This document shows positions 10,471 to 21,175 of a stretch of 64,000 nt of DNA, one piece after another. The notes below the pieces were generated by a model, which was not told the DNA's origin, did no database searches, and saw nothing but the letters and a program-made list of their open reading frames with translations. How positions within the stretch are numbered: the first letter of the stretch is position 1; each line of letters starts with the position of its first letter. This DNA is from Allolobophora icterica (taxonomy: Eukaryota; Annelida; Clitellata; Crassiclitellata; Lumbricidae). The DNA lies in assembly GCA_963556255.1 (NCBI GenBank), contig OY744616.1, forward strand, positions 1,763,110 to 1,827,109, read 5' to 3'. The position numbers and the translations under genes are program-made.

Positions 10471-11689
10471 AATAATATAATAATAATAATAATTTCGTTT
10501 AATATCTTCAAACTGACAATTACGCAGTATGATTACAAATCAGTATGAACGTATGATCACAAGTTATTACAGGAGTCGAATTTAACTGTATAACAGGCAG
10601 ATAGACAATTTCCACACTACACGCTTGCTTATTTATGACGCTGAGGACTAGGCCTTTTATAATATAGAAAGTAACACTAAATAAATTGTTATTAACTCCA
10701 TGCAATAACTATGGAACACAGTCACAGCCAAAGCCAGTAATGTCAGCGAGAGGGATGTGCTTGCTTTGCTTTGCAAAAACTGTCCGTAATTGGTGCTGGT
10801 TTGGATAGGCCTAAGCACTGTTTTCTTACGTTTCAGAAAGTTATCCATAAGACAAACAGCAAAATTACGGTACATAGTTAGCATATAACAGCGAACGTCA
10901 ACGAAATAGGGATATGCTTTGCAAATCTCTGTATTATCGTTCAGCTAAAGGTAAAACCAGGCGAATTGCACAAATTTCAGATTCTACAAGTCCAGAGTAC
11001 ACAATCCGGAAATAGACCAGCATATTGCAAATAAAGCCTTCACTGGAGGAACCACTAGAGTCCATTTTGACATTTTTTTAAAGCTAACTATGTCTGGTAA
11101 TACGTAATGCTATAGACTACAGAGCAAGTGTGTTTTTTCAGAAAACCCAAGTCAGTCCAGAGTTACAATTAGAAGAAAATATAGCGTTTATGTAAAAACA
11201 ACTAGCCTAGAGTCCTAGCTAGAGCTTCGGTGTTTCTTCCATGGAAAAAACAATCAGGCTCATATTCAGTGTTGATTTTCCAAAATGAAACACTTGTAGA
11301 CTTTCAAAGTTTGTTTTGTGAATACTTAAACTCTTTTAAATGGAATCTAGTTGTAGGCCTACTTCTGATGAAGGCTTCAAATACATCGCGCTTACATTGG
11401 GTGCAGAAATGATTGGCAGTCGATTAGGAGAAATATAGGCGCTATATTAAATTTTATAAAACACACGTGTTATTAGGCTAGAAATGTAACGTGACCATAA
11501 GCCTACATCTTATTTACGTCACTGTAGGCCCTAGTACGCAAAGAATAACTATCAGCAACATCACAAAACTGGTGTGATCGAATACCCAATTGGATCCTTG
11601 TGGATCATACAGTTACAGGAACACTATAAGTAGCGTATGAATTTGAAAACACAGGCTGTTAATGATAAACCATACAGTGTTAAGCATCA
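10471..11689. other. AT-rich region with no recognised feature
   Basis: Several short open frames occur but none has recognisable motifs, repeats or paralogues in the window. The region may belong to the long first intron of copy 2, if the 5' block at 10330 is its promoter. Confidence 0.4.
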
Positions 11690-12593
11690 CATTATTTTCA
11701 GAACGCTCTCGCGGACCCCCGCCAAATCACGGGATCTCCACCTCTGGATGATGGCGAATAGACTTAGCCTTAATCCCTCAAAAACCCAATTGATTTGGTT
11801 TGGAACTAAACAGCAATTGTCAAAACTTGACCTCCAGCTAAGGCCTCACAATTTCCTGACTTCACGTTCTCCTCTAGTGTCCGTGATCTGGGTGTCACGC
11901 TTGACAGTGCCTTAACGTTGACTGAGCACCTAACACTGCTGACCCGCTCCTTTTACTACCAACTAAGGCGTCTTAGAGCCATTAGGAGGTCAGTATCCAC
12001 CACTGTCTTTACGACCATGGTGCACGCCTTTGTCTGTACACGCATTGACTATTGTAACTCGGTGCTAATCGGACTTCCAAAGACGCGTCTGTCCTCAATG
12101 CAGTCGGTCTTGAATGCTGCAGCCAGACTTATTGCACGTCTCCCACGTTACTCGCATATCTCCACATACATGACCAATGAACTTCATTGGCTTCCTGTGG
12201 CGTCTAGGATCAGATTTAAAGTCTTGCTCTTAGTAACTAAGTCCCAGCAGGGTTTAGCGCCTAAATATCTCTGTGATTTGATGTGTAAACCACTCTCTGC
12301 TCGCTCATCTCGTCCTCTTCGATCCTCCGTCCGACTTGATCTCTTTGTCCCTCGATCGCGGACTTCTCTGACCCAACATCGGGCCTTCGCTGTAGTGGGT
12401 CCGTCACTATGGAATGACCTTCCCCCCTGCAGTCCGTAGTAGGATTCTAGAGGGGATCACACCTGCTTCTCTTCGCTGCCTAAAGACTTACTTGTTTACG
12501 GGCCTGTCACGTTGAGAGCGCTTCTGTATAGCCCTGCTGAGAGAAGCGCTTTATAAATGTTCAGATAAGATAAGATAAGATAAGATAAGATAA
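11690..12593 (+). mobile_element. 5'-truncated L2-clade LINE with (ATAAG)n tail
   Basis: Two frames cover the end of an L2 reverse transcriptase. The first (to about 11910) has LHLWMMANRLSLNPSKTQ. The second (11918-12439) has CTRIDYCNSVLIGLP, NAAARLI, LHWLPVASRIRFK and FAVVGPSLWNDLP. A frameshift lies between them near 11900, and the YADD core is missing. The 3' end has GCGCTTTATAAATGTTC followed by (AGATA)n at about 12562-12593, the expected L2 tail. Confidence 0.85.
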
Positions 12594-12639
12594 ATCGGGG
12601 GTCCGCGGACCACAGTTTGAAAAACTCTGTCATAGGTTA

Positions 12640-12752
<113 letters not shown>

Positions 12753-13428
12753 ATTCTTTATTAAACGCTAGCAAACGCACAGCGCTTTACATACAATTTT
12801 ACACAAAGAGGAAAGAAAAATATAACAGTAATAATGACGTTAGATCATAAATGAAATAATAGCAACAGAGCCTAACTATACAGCATCCTACCCAGGAAAC
12901 CTTGTCGGGTAAGGGAGTCAAATCTAGGAAGAACCAGATTATGAGAACGAGGACGCAAATCATACCCGGTCTTTAGAACTGGAGGTAGAAGGTCGTGGAG
13001 GAGGTGACTAGGGTTTTTGAGCATGTTCTTAAACAGATCACGATCAGCTTTTTTGCAGAGTTCCTCAAAAGTAGGAAAAGCAGGAGGGAGGTAGCCGAGA
13101 CGAACCAACTTACGGATAATTGCGCCCAAATGATTAAGTTCCTGCTTGTTGGCAAAGCCTAACCATAACTGGGAACAGGACAGCATACGGTTGACAGTGG
13201 TAGCCCGTATTACATCATGAAGCCTGGGGCCCGAGAGCCCATGAGAATCAAGATACGATGAGCGTAAATGGATTGTTTAGCCTTTATGCTTAGTTTTTGG
13301 ATATAAAGAGAGAATCTAAACTTACCGGTTATTTCAATTCCTAATATTTTTAATAAAGAGACCCTTGGTATTCCGTATATAGGAGGTGGAGTGGATTAAA
13401 GGATCGTTTTGGGCTTGGTGAAGCTCAA
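12753..13428 (-). mobile_element. 5'-truncated CR1-like LINE
   Basis: A 104-codon minus-strand frame (12872-13186) encodes a LINE C-terminus: LVRLGYLPPAFPTFEELC, then HDLLPP, then FLGRMLYS. It is homologous to 41696-42043. Upstream minus-strand sequence to about 13428 carries degraded RT. It is inserted immediately 5' of the conserved CAATCCGCTTAACCATA of copy 2. Confidence 0.75.
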
Positions 13429-13697
13429 TCAATCCGCTTAACCATATCTTGCTGTTTTAAAAAAATCAGTCGTTAGATATTAATAGCCAGATAATTTCCA
13501 TAACTGCCTGCTAAAACTTGTTAAACTATCAAACCATGATTCTGAATAATATTATGTTTCATAGCACTGTAAGCGAGTTTTCGATATTATGTTTTAAAGC
13601 TCTTTCGAATTAGTGATAGGTGCTTCATTCGTCTGTGTTTCCAAATTTTACTTATCATTCAACTTTCTACATACGCCGTTAATTCAGAACCTTCTGT
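13429..13697 (+). other. 5' region and splice acceptors of copy 2
   Basis: It matches 5645-5920 of copy 1. The first acceptor-like site is weakened here (TTTCCAAATTTT in place of TTTCCAGATGTT). The second, TTCTTCACAG|G near 13710, is intact. Confidence 0.6.
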
Positions 13698-15416
13698 TTG
13701 TTCTTCACAGGTTCTGAAGCGGGTAAAATATATATATATCTTAGAACTTTCTCATACTCTTCAGTTATGGAAAAACACACCAGAACTCATACTGGAGAAA
13801 AACCATATCAATGCCAATTATGCAAGAAATCATTCACACAAACTTCTAGTATGGAGAGACACAAAAGAACACATACTGGAGAGAAACCATATCAATGCCA
13901 ATTATGCAAGAAATCGTTCACACAACTTTCTAATCTGGAGACACACAAAAGAACACATACTGGAGAGAAACCATATCAATGCCAATTATGCAAGAAATCG
14001 TTCACACAACTTTCTAATCTGGAGACACACAAAAGAACTCATACTGGAGAAAAACCATATCAATGTCAGTTATGCCAGAAAACATTCTCTTGCGCTTCAG
14101 GTCTTCGAAGTCATGAAAAAGTCCATTCTGAAAAAAACCCATACATTTGCCAAGTGTGTCAGAAAACATTCTCCAAATATTTTAATCTGCAAGTCCACAT
14201 TAGAATACATACTGGAGAGAAACCTTACCAATGTCATGCTTGTCAAGAAAGATTTGCTACATCTTCCAATCTAAAACAGCATGGTAGAATTCATACTGGA
14301 GAAAAACCACACTACTGCAAGTTATGCCCAAAAACATTCTCATGTAATTCCACGCTACAGGTTCATTTTAGAATCCACACTGGAGAGAAACCTTACCAAT
14401 GCCATGCTTGTCAAGAAAGATTTACCATACTTTCCAGTCTAAAAGACCACGCTAGAATTCATACTGGAGAAAAACCATACCAATGCCAGTTATGCCAAAA
14501 AGAATTCTCACGTAATTCCACTCTACGTGTTCACAAGAGAATTCATACTGACGAGAAACCATTTCTCTGTCATGTATGTCATAAAATATTTTCTTCTTCT
14601 TCCAGTCTACGAAAACATGTTAGAATCCATACTGGAGAGAAGCCTTACAAATGCAGGATATGTCAAAAAAAGTTTTCCTATTCTTCCAATTTAAGGATTC
14701 ATGCAAGAATTCATACCGGAGAGAAACCGTACCAATGTCAGTTGTGTGAGTTCAAAGGTAATGATTACGGTTACATAAAGAGGCACATGAGAACACATAC
14801 CGGAGAGAAACCATATCTTTGTCACGTATGTAAGAAAACGTTCTCATTGAGTTCAGGTCTGAGAAATCATACAAAGACCCACACCGGAGAAAAACCACAC
14901 CTTTGCCAGGTATGTTATAAAACATTCGCATATGCTTCCGGTCTGAAAAATCATGCAAAATCCCACACTGGAGAAAAACCGAACCTTTGCCAGGTATGTA
15001 AGAAAAGGTTCGCATGTGCTTCCGGTTTAATAAGTCATGGAAAAACCCACTCTAGAGAGAAACTATACCTTTGTTTGGTGTGTCAGAAAACATTCGCGCA
15101 TGCTTCACATGTGAGAAGTCATGAAAACACTCACTCTGGAGAACAAAGGTATCTTTGCCACGTTTGTCAGAAAACATTCACATGCGCTTCCGGTCTGAGA
15201 CATCATGAAAAAATTCACTCTGGAGAGAAACCATACCTTTGCCAAGTATGTCAGAAAACATTCGCATTTGCTTCCGGTCTGAGACGTCATGAAAAAATCC
15301 ACTCTGGAGACAAACCATACCTTTACCAAGTATGTAAGAAAACATTCGCAAGCATTTCGGCTGTGAAATCACATGGAAGAATCCACGCAGAAACCATTTC
15401 TGTGTCATGTTTGTAA
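13698..15416 (+). CDS. C2H2 zinc-finger protein, copy 2 (18 good fingers, last finger lost)
   Basis: The 572-codon frame has eighteen complete C2H2 fingers and a nineteenth whose first Cys is Tyr (YLYQVC). Fingers 1-3 are of the FTQ/H-K-R-TH type, 5-11 alternate QERF and KTF types, and 12 is the CEFKGNDYGY type. Fingers 13-19 are the TFA-type block. The frame is open upstream through the acceptor into MFFTGSEAGK. The ATG at 13767 (VMEKHTRTH) corresponds to the starts used by the other copies and is more likely. The first half finger is lost by a local deletion. A 5-base deletion near 15383 shifts the frame, so the final finger is replaced by ETISVSCL and a stop. This is probably still a functional array: no internal stop is present. 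Confidence 0.8.
   Translation: MFFTGSEAGKIYIYLRTFSYSSVMEKHTRTHTGEKPYQCQLCKKSFTQTSSMERHKRTHTGEKPYQCQLCKKSFTQLSNLETHKRTHTGEKPYQCQLCKKSFTQLSNLETHKRTHTGEKPYQCQLCQKTFSCASGLRSHEKVHSEKNPYICQVCQKTFSKYFNLQVHIRIHTGEKPYQCHACQERFATSSNLKQHGRIHTGEKPHYCKLCPKTFSCNSTLQVHFRIHTGEKPYQCHACQERFTILSSLKDHARIHTGEKPYQCQLCQKEFSRNSTLRVHKRIHTDEKPFLCHVCHKIFSSSSSLRKHVRIHTGEKPYKCRICQKKFSYSSNLRIHARIHTGEKPYQCQLCEFKGNDYGYIKRHMRTHTGEKPYLCHVCKKTFSLSSGLRNHTKTHTGEKPHLCQVCYKTFAYASGLKNHAKSHTGEKPNLCQVCKKRFACASGLISHGKTHSREKLYLCLVCQKTFAHASHVRSHENTHSGEQRYLCHVCQKTFTCASGLRHHEKIHSGEKPYLCQVCQKTFAFASGLRRHEKIHSGDKPYLYQVCKKTFASISAVKSHGRIHAETISVSCL
13890..14057 (+). repeat. Near-exact 84-bp finger duplication in copy 2
   Basis: 13890-13973 and 13974-14057 differ at 2 of 84 bases. 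Both encode the same finger (helix LSNLETH). Confidence 0.95.
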
Positions 15417-15950
15417 CAAAACATTTTCCATAGATTCAGGTCTGCAACGTCACGAGAAAACACAATCGGTGGAGAACCATTTAAGTGTTGTTTGTAAAAG
15501 ACATTTGGAAATTTAAAAAAGTAAGTAATCAAGTTGGAATTCATGCCGGATCAAAATAAAGTCAATACTAGTTATGCCAGAGAAAATGCTCACGTAATTC
15601 TGTTTTCCGAGTTCACCTATACAAGGAAACATATAGATGCTCGTAATATTAAACAACCCCAGTAGACACATCATGTACATTATATCTATGCCCTTGTAAT
15701 GCCATTATCATGGGCTTCATATGTCTTGCATTTGATATTAAACTCAAGAAAATACGAGTTCCATATAAGATATTTGTCGTATTAGTTTATTTGTCTTACA
15801 TATGAGGCTTAAGTCTAAATACTAGTTAAGCTTCAATCCCTACTGGTGAGAGGCGTTATCTCTGCATGTTTATGCCATAATTTCCTTTAAAATTTAGTGA
15901 TTTCTAAACTCTCACGATACTCCATACTGGAGAAACCCTTTGCTGCGCCA

Positions 15951-16199
15951 TTTTTATTTATTTATTTTATTTTATTTATTCCGGATATTTCTATAGCGCC
16001 TCTCGAAGTCTACTACTACTCAGAGGCGCTCCCGACTACAGCTTTTGATACTGTGCCGGAATTTTCACGCCGAAGCACCACGAGCAATTGCGAGTGAAGG
16101 ACTTGCCCAAGGTCCGTACGCAGCGGCTAGAGTGGGATTCGAACCTGCAACCCTCCGGTCACAAGGCGCCAAACTTACCACTGAGCCACCACGCTCCAC
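15951..16199 (-). mobile_element. tRNA-derived SINE with an L2-like tail
   Basis: On the minus strand it starts TGGAGCGTGGTGGCTCAGTGG (16179-16199), with a pol III A-box-like TGGCTCAGTGG. The B box follows as GGTTCGAATCC. A body with GGGCAAGTCCTTCACT and GGCGCTATAGAAATAT follows, ending in (AATAA)n. The 3' part resembles the L2 end at about 12540-12593 (GCGCTTTATAAAT), as expected for a SINE mobilised by an L2-type LINE. It lies between CCATTT and AGATAATTAAAA in the copy 2 tail. A CATA-rich patch follows to 16275. Confidence 0.85.
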
Positions 16200-16677
16200 A
16201 AGATAATTAAAAACATACATACATGCATGTGTACGTACGTAGGCCTACGTGCATACATGCATATATAGATATATAGCTGAAGCATTTCTTAGAATCTCCT
16301 TTTCCGTTACTCACCTGAGAACTCATACTGGAAAGAATTCAATTTGTAAAAATTGTTTCGTCCGGTCTTCTGGTCTCATGCCAGAGGTCAAACGTATTCC
16401 TATGTAAGTTGTTTAGACACAAAACAGATGTTATAGCCTATTCATCTCAAGAGAAACATGATAACACATAATAGGCCTACTGAAGATAAATTATAGCTTT
16501 GTCAGTCAGGAAGCATTAGAATGCACTTCAAACGTGACAAGACATGAAAACACCCATACTAGAGACAAAATACTTTTGTGTTTACAAAATAACATGTCCT
16601 CATCTTACGGACTACAGAATCCTTGTCAGTTTCAGTTATGCCAGACAGCATTTTGTAATCATTCTGCTCTGCAGCAT

Positions 16678-17309
16678 AGTGCGACCGTACGTTACCTCCC
16701 GGAATAACGTACGCGTACTGTACGTACGTTATCGAAAAAAATAACGTACGCGTACTGTACGTACGTTATCGAAAAAAATAACGTACGCGTACCGTACGCG
16801 TACGGTAAAAATGCCACAAATTTATCTGGTCATTCACAAAGAACCTCAATATAACTATGGTCTTATACGTTACGCGTACCGTACGCGTACGTCAAAATGA
16901 TCAGTTTAACTCTACAGTAGGCCTATTATAGTCTCTCCGTGCGCAGGCATATTTATTTACGAACGGTACGGAAATTTAGTATTACCAATAAAATGACCAT
17001 CCTATAAAGTGTGCCGTAAAATCTTAATATTCTTCACATTAGACAGAATATCACCAATTTGGATTTTAAAAGTTTGAAAGTAGAGATCATTGAACAGCCA
17101 CAGATGATGATGTAATGGTTAAAATTGGTTACGACCGTCAATCACCAACTATTATTGACTTTTGTTGGGCATAATGTTATGTATTTATTTTCGTCATGAA
17201 TTGACATGTGAACGTACGGTAACGTACGGCATAATAACGTACGCGAACTGTACGTACGTTATGGAAAAAAATAACGTACGTAGGGCCTACAATACGTACG
17301 GTCGCACCT
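16678..17309. mobile_element. CGTACG-rich TIR element
   Basis: The inverted ends GTGCGACCGTACGT (left) and GGTGCGACCGTACG (right, minus strand) enclose about 630 bp. The flanks repeat TGCTCTGCAGC (16665-16675 and 17310-17320), showing where it entered the copy 2 tail. Sub-terminal regions are tandem units of AACGTACGCGTACTGTACGT followed by ACGTTATCGAAAAAA. No ORF is present. The superfamily is uncertain: the duplication looks 8-11 bp long. Confidence 0.65.
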
Positions 17310-17511
17310 TGCTCTGCAGCTTCACGGGGGAACCCATTTAAAAAGCCATAGAAAGTCTAACAAAATGAAGAAATTTTTATCTGCTGAGAGTGGAAAATCG
17401 CGTTAGGGGATTATTATAGGTGTTGAATATTGATGGTGCATTTAGGGTAGAGAAAGCATTTTCAAAGTAGTCTTGTAGCGAGATTTACAACTCTCAGTGC
17501 TTCAGACACAG

Positions 17512-17519
17512 TAGGCCTA
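17512..17519. other. TA-footprint-like insertion, TAGGCCTA
   Basis: Copy 2 reads ACACAGTA-GGCCTA-CAGTCTC. Copy 5 reads ACACAGTACAGTCTC (near 51425). The insertion is exactly 6 bases, with no other change beside it. Confidence 0.9.
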
Positions 17520-17757
17520 CAGTCTCAACCACAGAATAGTTTGAAAGGATAATGCAAACCGAGAAACTCCGCAATGATATTTGATCGACAGAAATTATCT
17601 GAAATATTCGAAAGCTTCCTATAGCCTAATGTTCGAAGCATCTGGATGCGAAGCAAAATGCAGAATTTTTATGTTAATAATGAATGAAGAATTTATGCCC
17701 ATTAATATTGGTATCGAAAGTAAGGAGCTTTAGGTACAAAATATTTGTGTTCATTAC

Positions 17758-18657
17758 GGTACCGGCCCGCTATTCCGGGGGTCCGCTATTCCGGGGATCC
17801 GCTATTCCGGGGATCCGCCGGAATATACATACATACAACATACATACATGCATAGATACATACATACATGCATACATGCATGCATACGTATACATACATA
17901 CATGCATACATACATCCATGCATGCATGCATGAATGTATGCGTTGATGTATATATTCATACATACATGTATGTATGAATGTATTAATACATACATACATG
18001 TATGTATACATGAATGTATGTATACATTGTTGGGAGTGGCCTTCAGCCATCCCGCCATTATCATCCTCACGTGCATTTACTAACATTAGTTAAGACGCAC
18101 CTCGTTTGAAGCTAAAAGTAGGATGGTCTCGTTGACTATAAATAGCAGGATTCTTCTTTCGAAAGAGAGACCGGTTTTAGTTACGTAAGGCGTTAGTCGT
18201 CCACCGCTGTGTGTCACGCTTGTAAGTACCCTTAGTGGTCGTTTTCCGAGAGTGTACCCTGCGTGGTCGCTACTCATGTTTAATTGCCGGTTCTAGAGTT
18301 GTTTCTTCCTTTGTGAAGTTATGCTAGCGTAGCAGGCGTCTTCTCGGAGAGTCTATCTTTTGTGTTTGGTTTTGGCTTGGATGTGTGAGTATCACTCCAG
18401 TTATGTACATAGTGTAAATATACCAACTATATTTAACAATATTGCGAAAGTCTTCAATTTCTTGTCATTAATCATTCTAACTCACATTTCACCTCTAGAC
18501 AAACAAGGTAACAACATACATACACGCATACATTCATGCATGCATGGATGTATGCATGTAGGCCTATGTATGTATCTATGCATGTGTGTATGTTGTATGT
18601 ATGTATATTCCGGCGGATCCCCGGAATAGCGGACCCCCGGAATAGCGGACCGGAACC
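17758..18657. mobile_element. Long-TIR element with modular CCGCTATTCCGGGG ends
   Basis: Each end is built from 2-3 copies of CCGCTATTCCGGGG(A/G)T followed by CCGCCGGAATATACATAC, in inverted orientation. The flanks are GTTCATTAC (17749-17757 and 18658-18666), a 9-bp duplication. Next to the ends are CATA/TGTA tetranucleotide repeats, and the centre (18030-18500) is unique. Terminal GG with an 8-9 bp duplication would fit the Merlin superfamily, but no transposase is present. The CATA-run open frames here are artefacts. Confidence 0.75.
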
Positions 18658-19234
18658 GTTCATTACCTGTTTGTCAAGATTTTGATATTTTAGGAACATT
18701 TCTATTTCGATTGATTGTGTGTTAAAATAAGCACTTCAGTTATACCGAGCTGTTTTAGTTTGCATTTATATACTTTGTATGAAGAAGGATCTTCATTCTT
18801 TATGGTTGCTTTTTACTCATTTTCTTTGTTTCCTTGCACCCATGAACAAGGAACTTTTTCTTATCTTATTAGCTAGCTGGCTTATTGTTTTTTTTACTCA
18901 TTTTTAATCTTAGGCAGTCAGTTATGAGTAATTGGGTTTTGTTACGTTTTGTATTTTGAAAATAATAGTTCGATTAAGGTGGACAATTCAACCACACTGA
19001 GCTGTATTATTTTAGTTTGATGATACTTTTTCAATGATCAAAGATCCTGTGTTTTGTTTTAATGGTGTTTACTCGCTTAAAATTAACTGTAACAGTTGAT
19101 TAATACACTACCAAGGCAATGTAGGGGATAGTTTAGCACAAAACCAGCTGCAGTAATGGTAGGCTACTATTGAAATGTCTTGGCAAATAAACTTTGTTTA
19201 AGCTCATTCTGTATTAGTTGAGAAGTAAATAAAC

Positions 19235-19242
19235 TAGGCCTA
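19235..19242. other. TA-footprint-like insertion, TAGGCCTA
   Basis: Copy 2 reads AACTA-GGCCTA-TTAGTGAT. Copy 5 reads AACTATTAGTGAC (near 52240). Confidence 0.85.
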
Positions 19243-19304
19243 TTAGTGATATGGCGTCCATGGACAACCATTGGAAGGCATGTGCTCAGTGAATAACAGC
19301 TGTC

Positions 19305-19501
19305 CAGAGGCGTAATTTGTGGGGGGTACGAGGGATACCCCGTACCCCCAATTTTTGGACTGGGGTACCATGCTCCCCACTGTTTGAACAATGCCAATCA
19401 ATATTTTATTAATGTGCCTTCCCAGAGATCGAAGTATCCGCCTTGCTTTGTGTATGTAAGAAATTGGTACCCCCACTTTTTAGTCCAAGGTAACGCCCCT
19501 G
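19305..19501. mobile_element. hAT-type MITE (197 bp)
   Basis: The ends are CAGAGGCGTAATTTG and, inverted, CAGGGGCGTTACCTTGG. The 8-bp duplication CAGCTGTC is perfect (19297-19304, 19502-19509). It is the same family as 53492-53822. The uninterrupted target sequence is seen in copy 5 near 52305. Confidence 0.85.
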
Positions 19502-19665
19502 CAGCTGTCTCTAAGCATAGACCTGGCGTGTGCCCATATATGCTTTCAGCTCGGTTTTTCGTTATGTATTTTGTCTTTCTATTCATCAGCTCTGTTGAAA
19601 AATGTACATCTTCTGTTCTTTGAAGAATGATTACTTTTCTCATTTCCCATAAGAGCAGTGATTAG

Positions 19666-20448
19666 ATGGAGAACAAGGCACCACTCGCCCCTCCCTTTGC
19701 TACGCCACGAAAAATGTAAACGCGTTATCAGACATGAAATCTCCTAAATAAGCCACGATCGGATGCAGTGTCATTGCATAGAGGGGGCAAAGAGGGTGGT
19801 GAAATGAATTCTGCAAGATTTCTTGTATCACTTGTCAATGATGATAACGTGAAAGACAGTGCCAGCCAATGTTCCAATTATCCAAAGATCGTGCAGATTT
19901 ATAACCTCAAACTCGATAGGCTTCGTATACACATTGTGTACCGGTACTAGAAGTTCTATTAAGTTTCGATTCTGGATTTGTTTCTACTTCTGTCTGTGTA
20001 TATGCCTGTCTGTCTCATTCTTTCTGTCTGTCTCTATCTCTCTCCGAGAGCCCAACATCCTGTACTATTTTAGTCAGTTTCTAGTATTTTTAAACCATGA
20101 GCGTCTATGCATTCGTCTCTCTGGCCCTTCCCTAACGACACTGGCATTGAATCGCAGAGTCGAAGAACAGTTGTGGAGAGGCGCTTTGGTTTTCTTACTT
20201 CTTGATAGGCCTAATACTGAATCTGTGAAGTTTGTGAATCCTCAAAATCGTGATTTGATTCTTGACCTTAACAAACAGACAGATAAGCAGAGGGGAGAAA
20301 GACAGACAAAACAAGTGAGCGAGAGACAAGTTATACATAATATTGGAAAACCGGGTGAAAGAGGCCAATGATTCAGTGGCCATCAGAATTGGTTGCCACA
20401 TGAAATATTAGAATAGGCTCTAAAGAAGGCGAGGTGTAAATAATAATT

Positions 20449-20450
<2 letters not shown>
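19666..20450. other. Intergenic region, no supported feature
   Basis: A 170-codon plus-strand frame at 19859-20371 is compositionally biased (TGTCTGTCT runs) and has no recognisable domain, so I treat it as chance. Confidence 0.4.

Positions 20451-20525
<75 letters not shown>
20451..20525. repeat. (GAT)n microsatellite
   Basis: An uninterrupted GAT run flanked by AATAATTAT and AATCATAATAA. Confidence 0.95.
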
Positions 20526-20924
20526 AATCATAATAACGACAATTTCTATGTCGTGAAAAGGGCGCAGATAGAGCAAAGGTAGGCCCTAGTTTGAAATGTT
20601 ACACTCTACAAGTCCTCAACCACTGTAAACATAGGGCCCAGTTCTTACGAAAATCTGGTCTGTGGATGCACTGGCTGGGGTTCACTGATCCTGCTCATTC
20701 TGTTGTTTTTCGCGTGCGATATCAATCCACTGTCATTCGAAGGTGTAGCACTCTGTTCTTTCATCAGCACCACTGCCCTTGGAGGAATTAAGGCATTCTG
20801 CAATCTGTCCGTCTCTGTTAAAATAAAGTTTGAAAGGAACTAATGCAAAGGATAAATATAGTATGTTTTGTTGCGGAAAAAAGGATGCCTTCGAGCTAAC
20901 CCATAGAGGCAGCGACTACTTTTT

Positions 20925-21175
20925 AACTCGTTGAAGAATTATTAAAATATTTGACCCAGTCATGATCTCAGCATGGGAAGCCATTTAGCGACTCAGCTCC
21001 ATGCTCTTGTGAATTGGAATAGATCTGATGCAGTTCGACATAAAGTTATTTTGATGCGTTCTCTTCTTATTCTAATCCCATGTCTTATGCATTTTTTTCT
21101 CGCTGCTGATTGCTTGTGGAGGGCTGGAGGCCATAATATGTGTTAAAAGGTCACAACTTATATGATATTGAATAA
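20925..21175. repeat. Segment shared with 43105-43370
   Basis: Both contain AAAATATTTGACC, GAATTGGAATAGATCT, GGAGGCCATAAT and AGGTCACAACTTATATG in the same order with indels. 20526-20924 holds nothing recognisable. Confidence 0.7.

Larger units (their letters stand above)
15417..19665 (+). pseudogene. Fossil-finger 3' tail of copy 2, expanded by insertions
   Basis: It begins with the out-of-frame remains of the last finger (TGTAACAAAACATTTTCC) and follows the same decayed-finger order as the other units. The normal tail sequence resumes after each insertion: SINE 15951-16199, CGTACG-rich element 16678-17309, TIR element 17758-18657 and hAT MITE 19305-19501. The tail is recognisable to about 19665 by comparison with 52305-52470. 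Confidence 0.7.

Noticed and set aside
16130..16199. Possible genuine tRNA gene (A and B boxes)
   Set aside because: No cloverleaf with a plausible anticodon arm could be drawn. The sequence continues into a SINE body and L2-like tail.
17684..18076. Open frames rich in His, Tyr, Cys and Met on both strands
   Set aside because: They arise from CATA/TGTA tetranucleotide repeats inside the TIR element 17758-18657.
19859..20371. 170-codon plus-strand frame
   Set aside because: No recognisable domain, a CTGT-rich biased middle and no paralogue in the window. It is best explained by chance.
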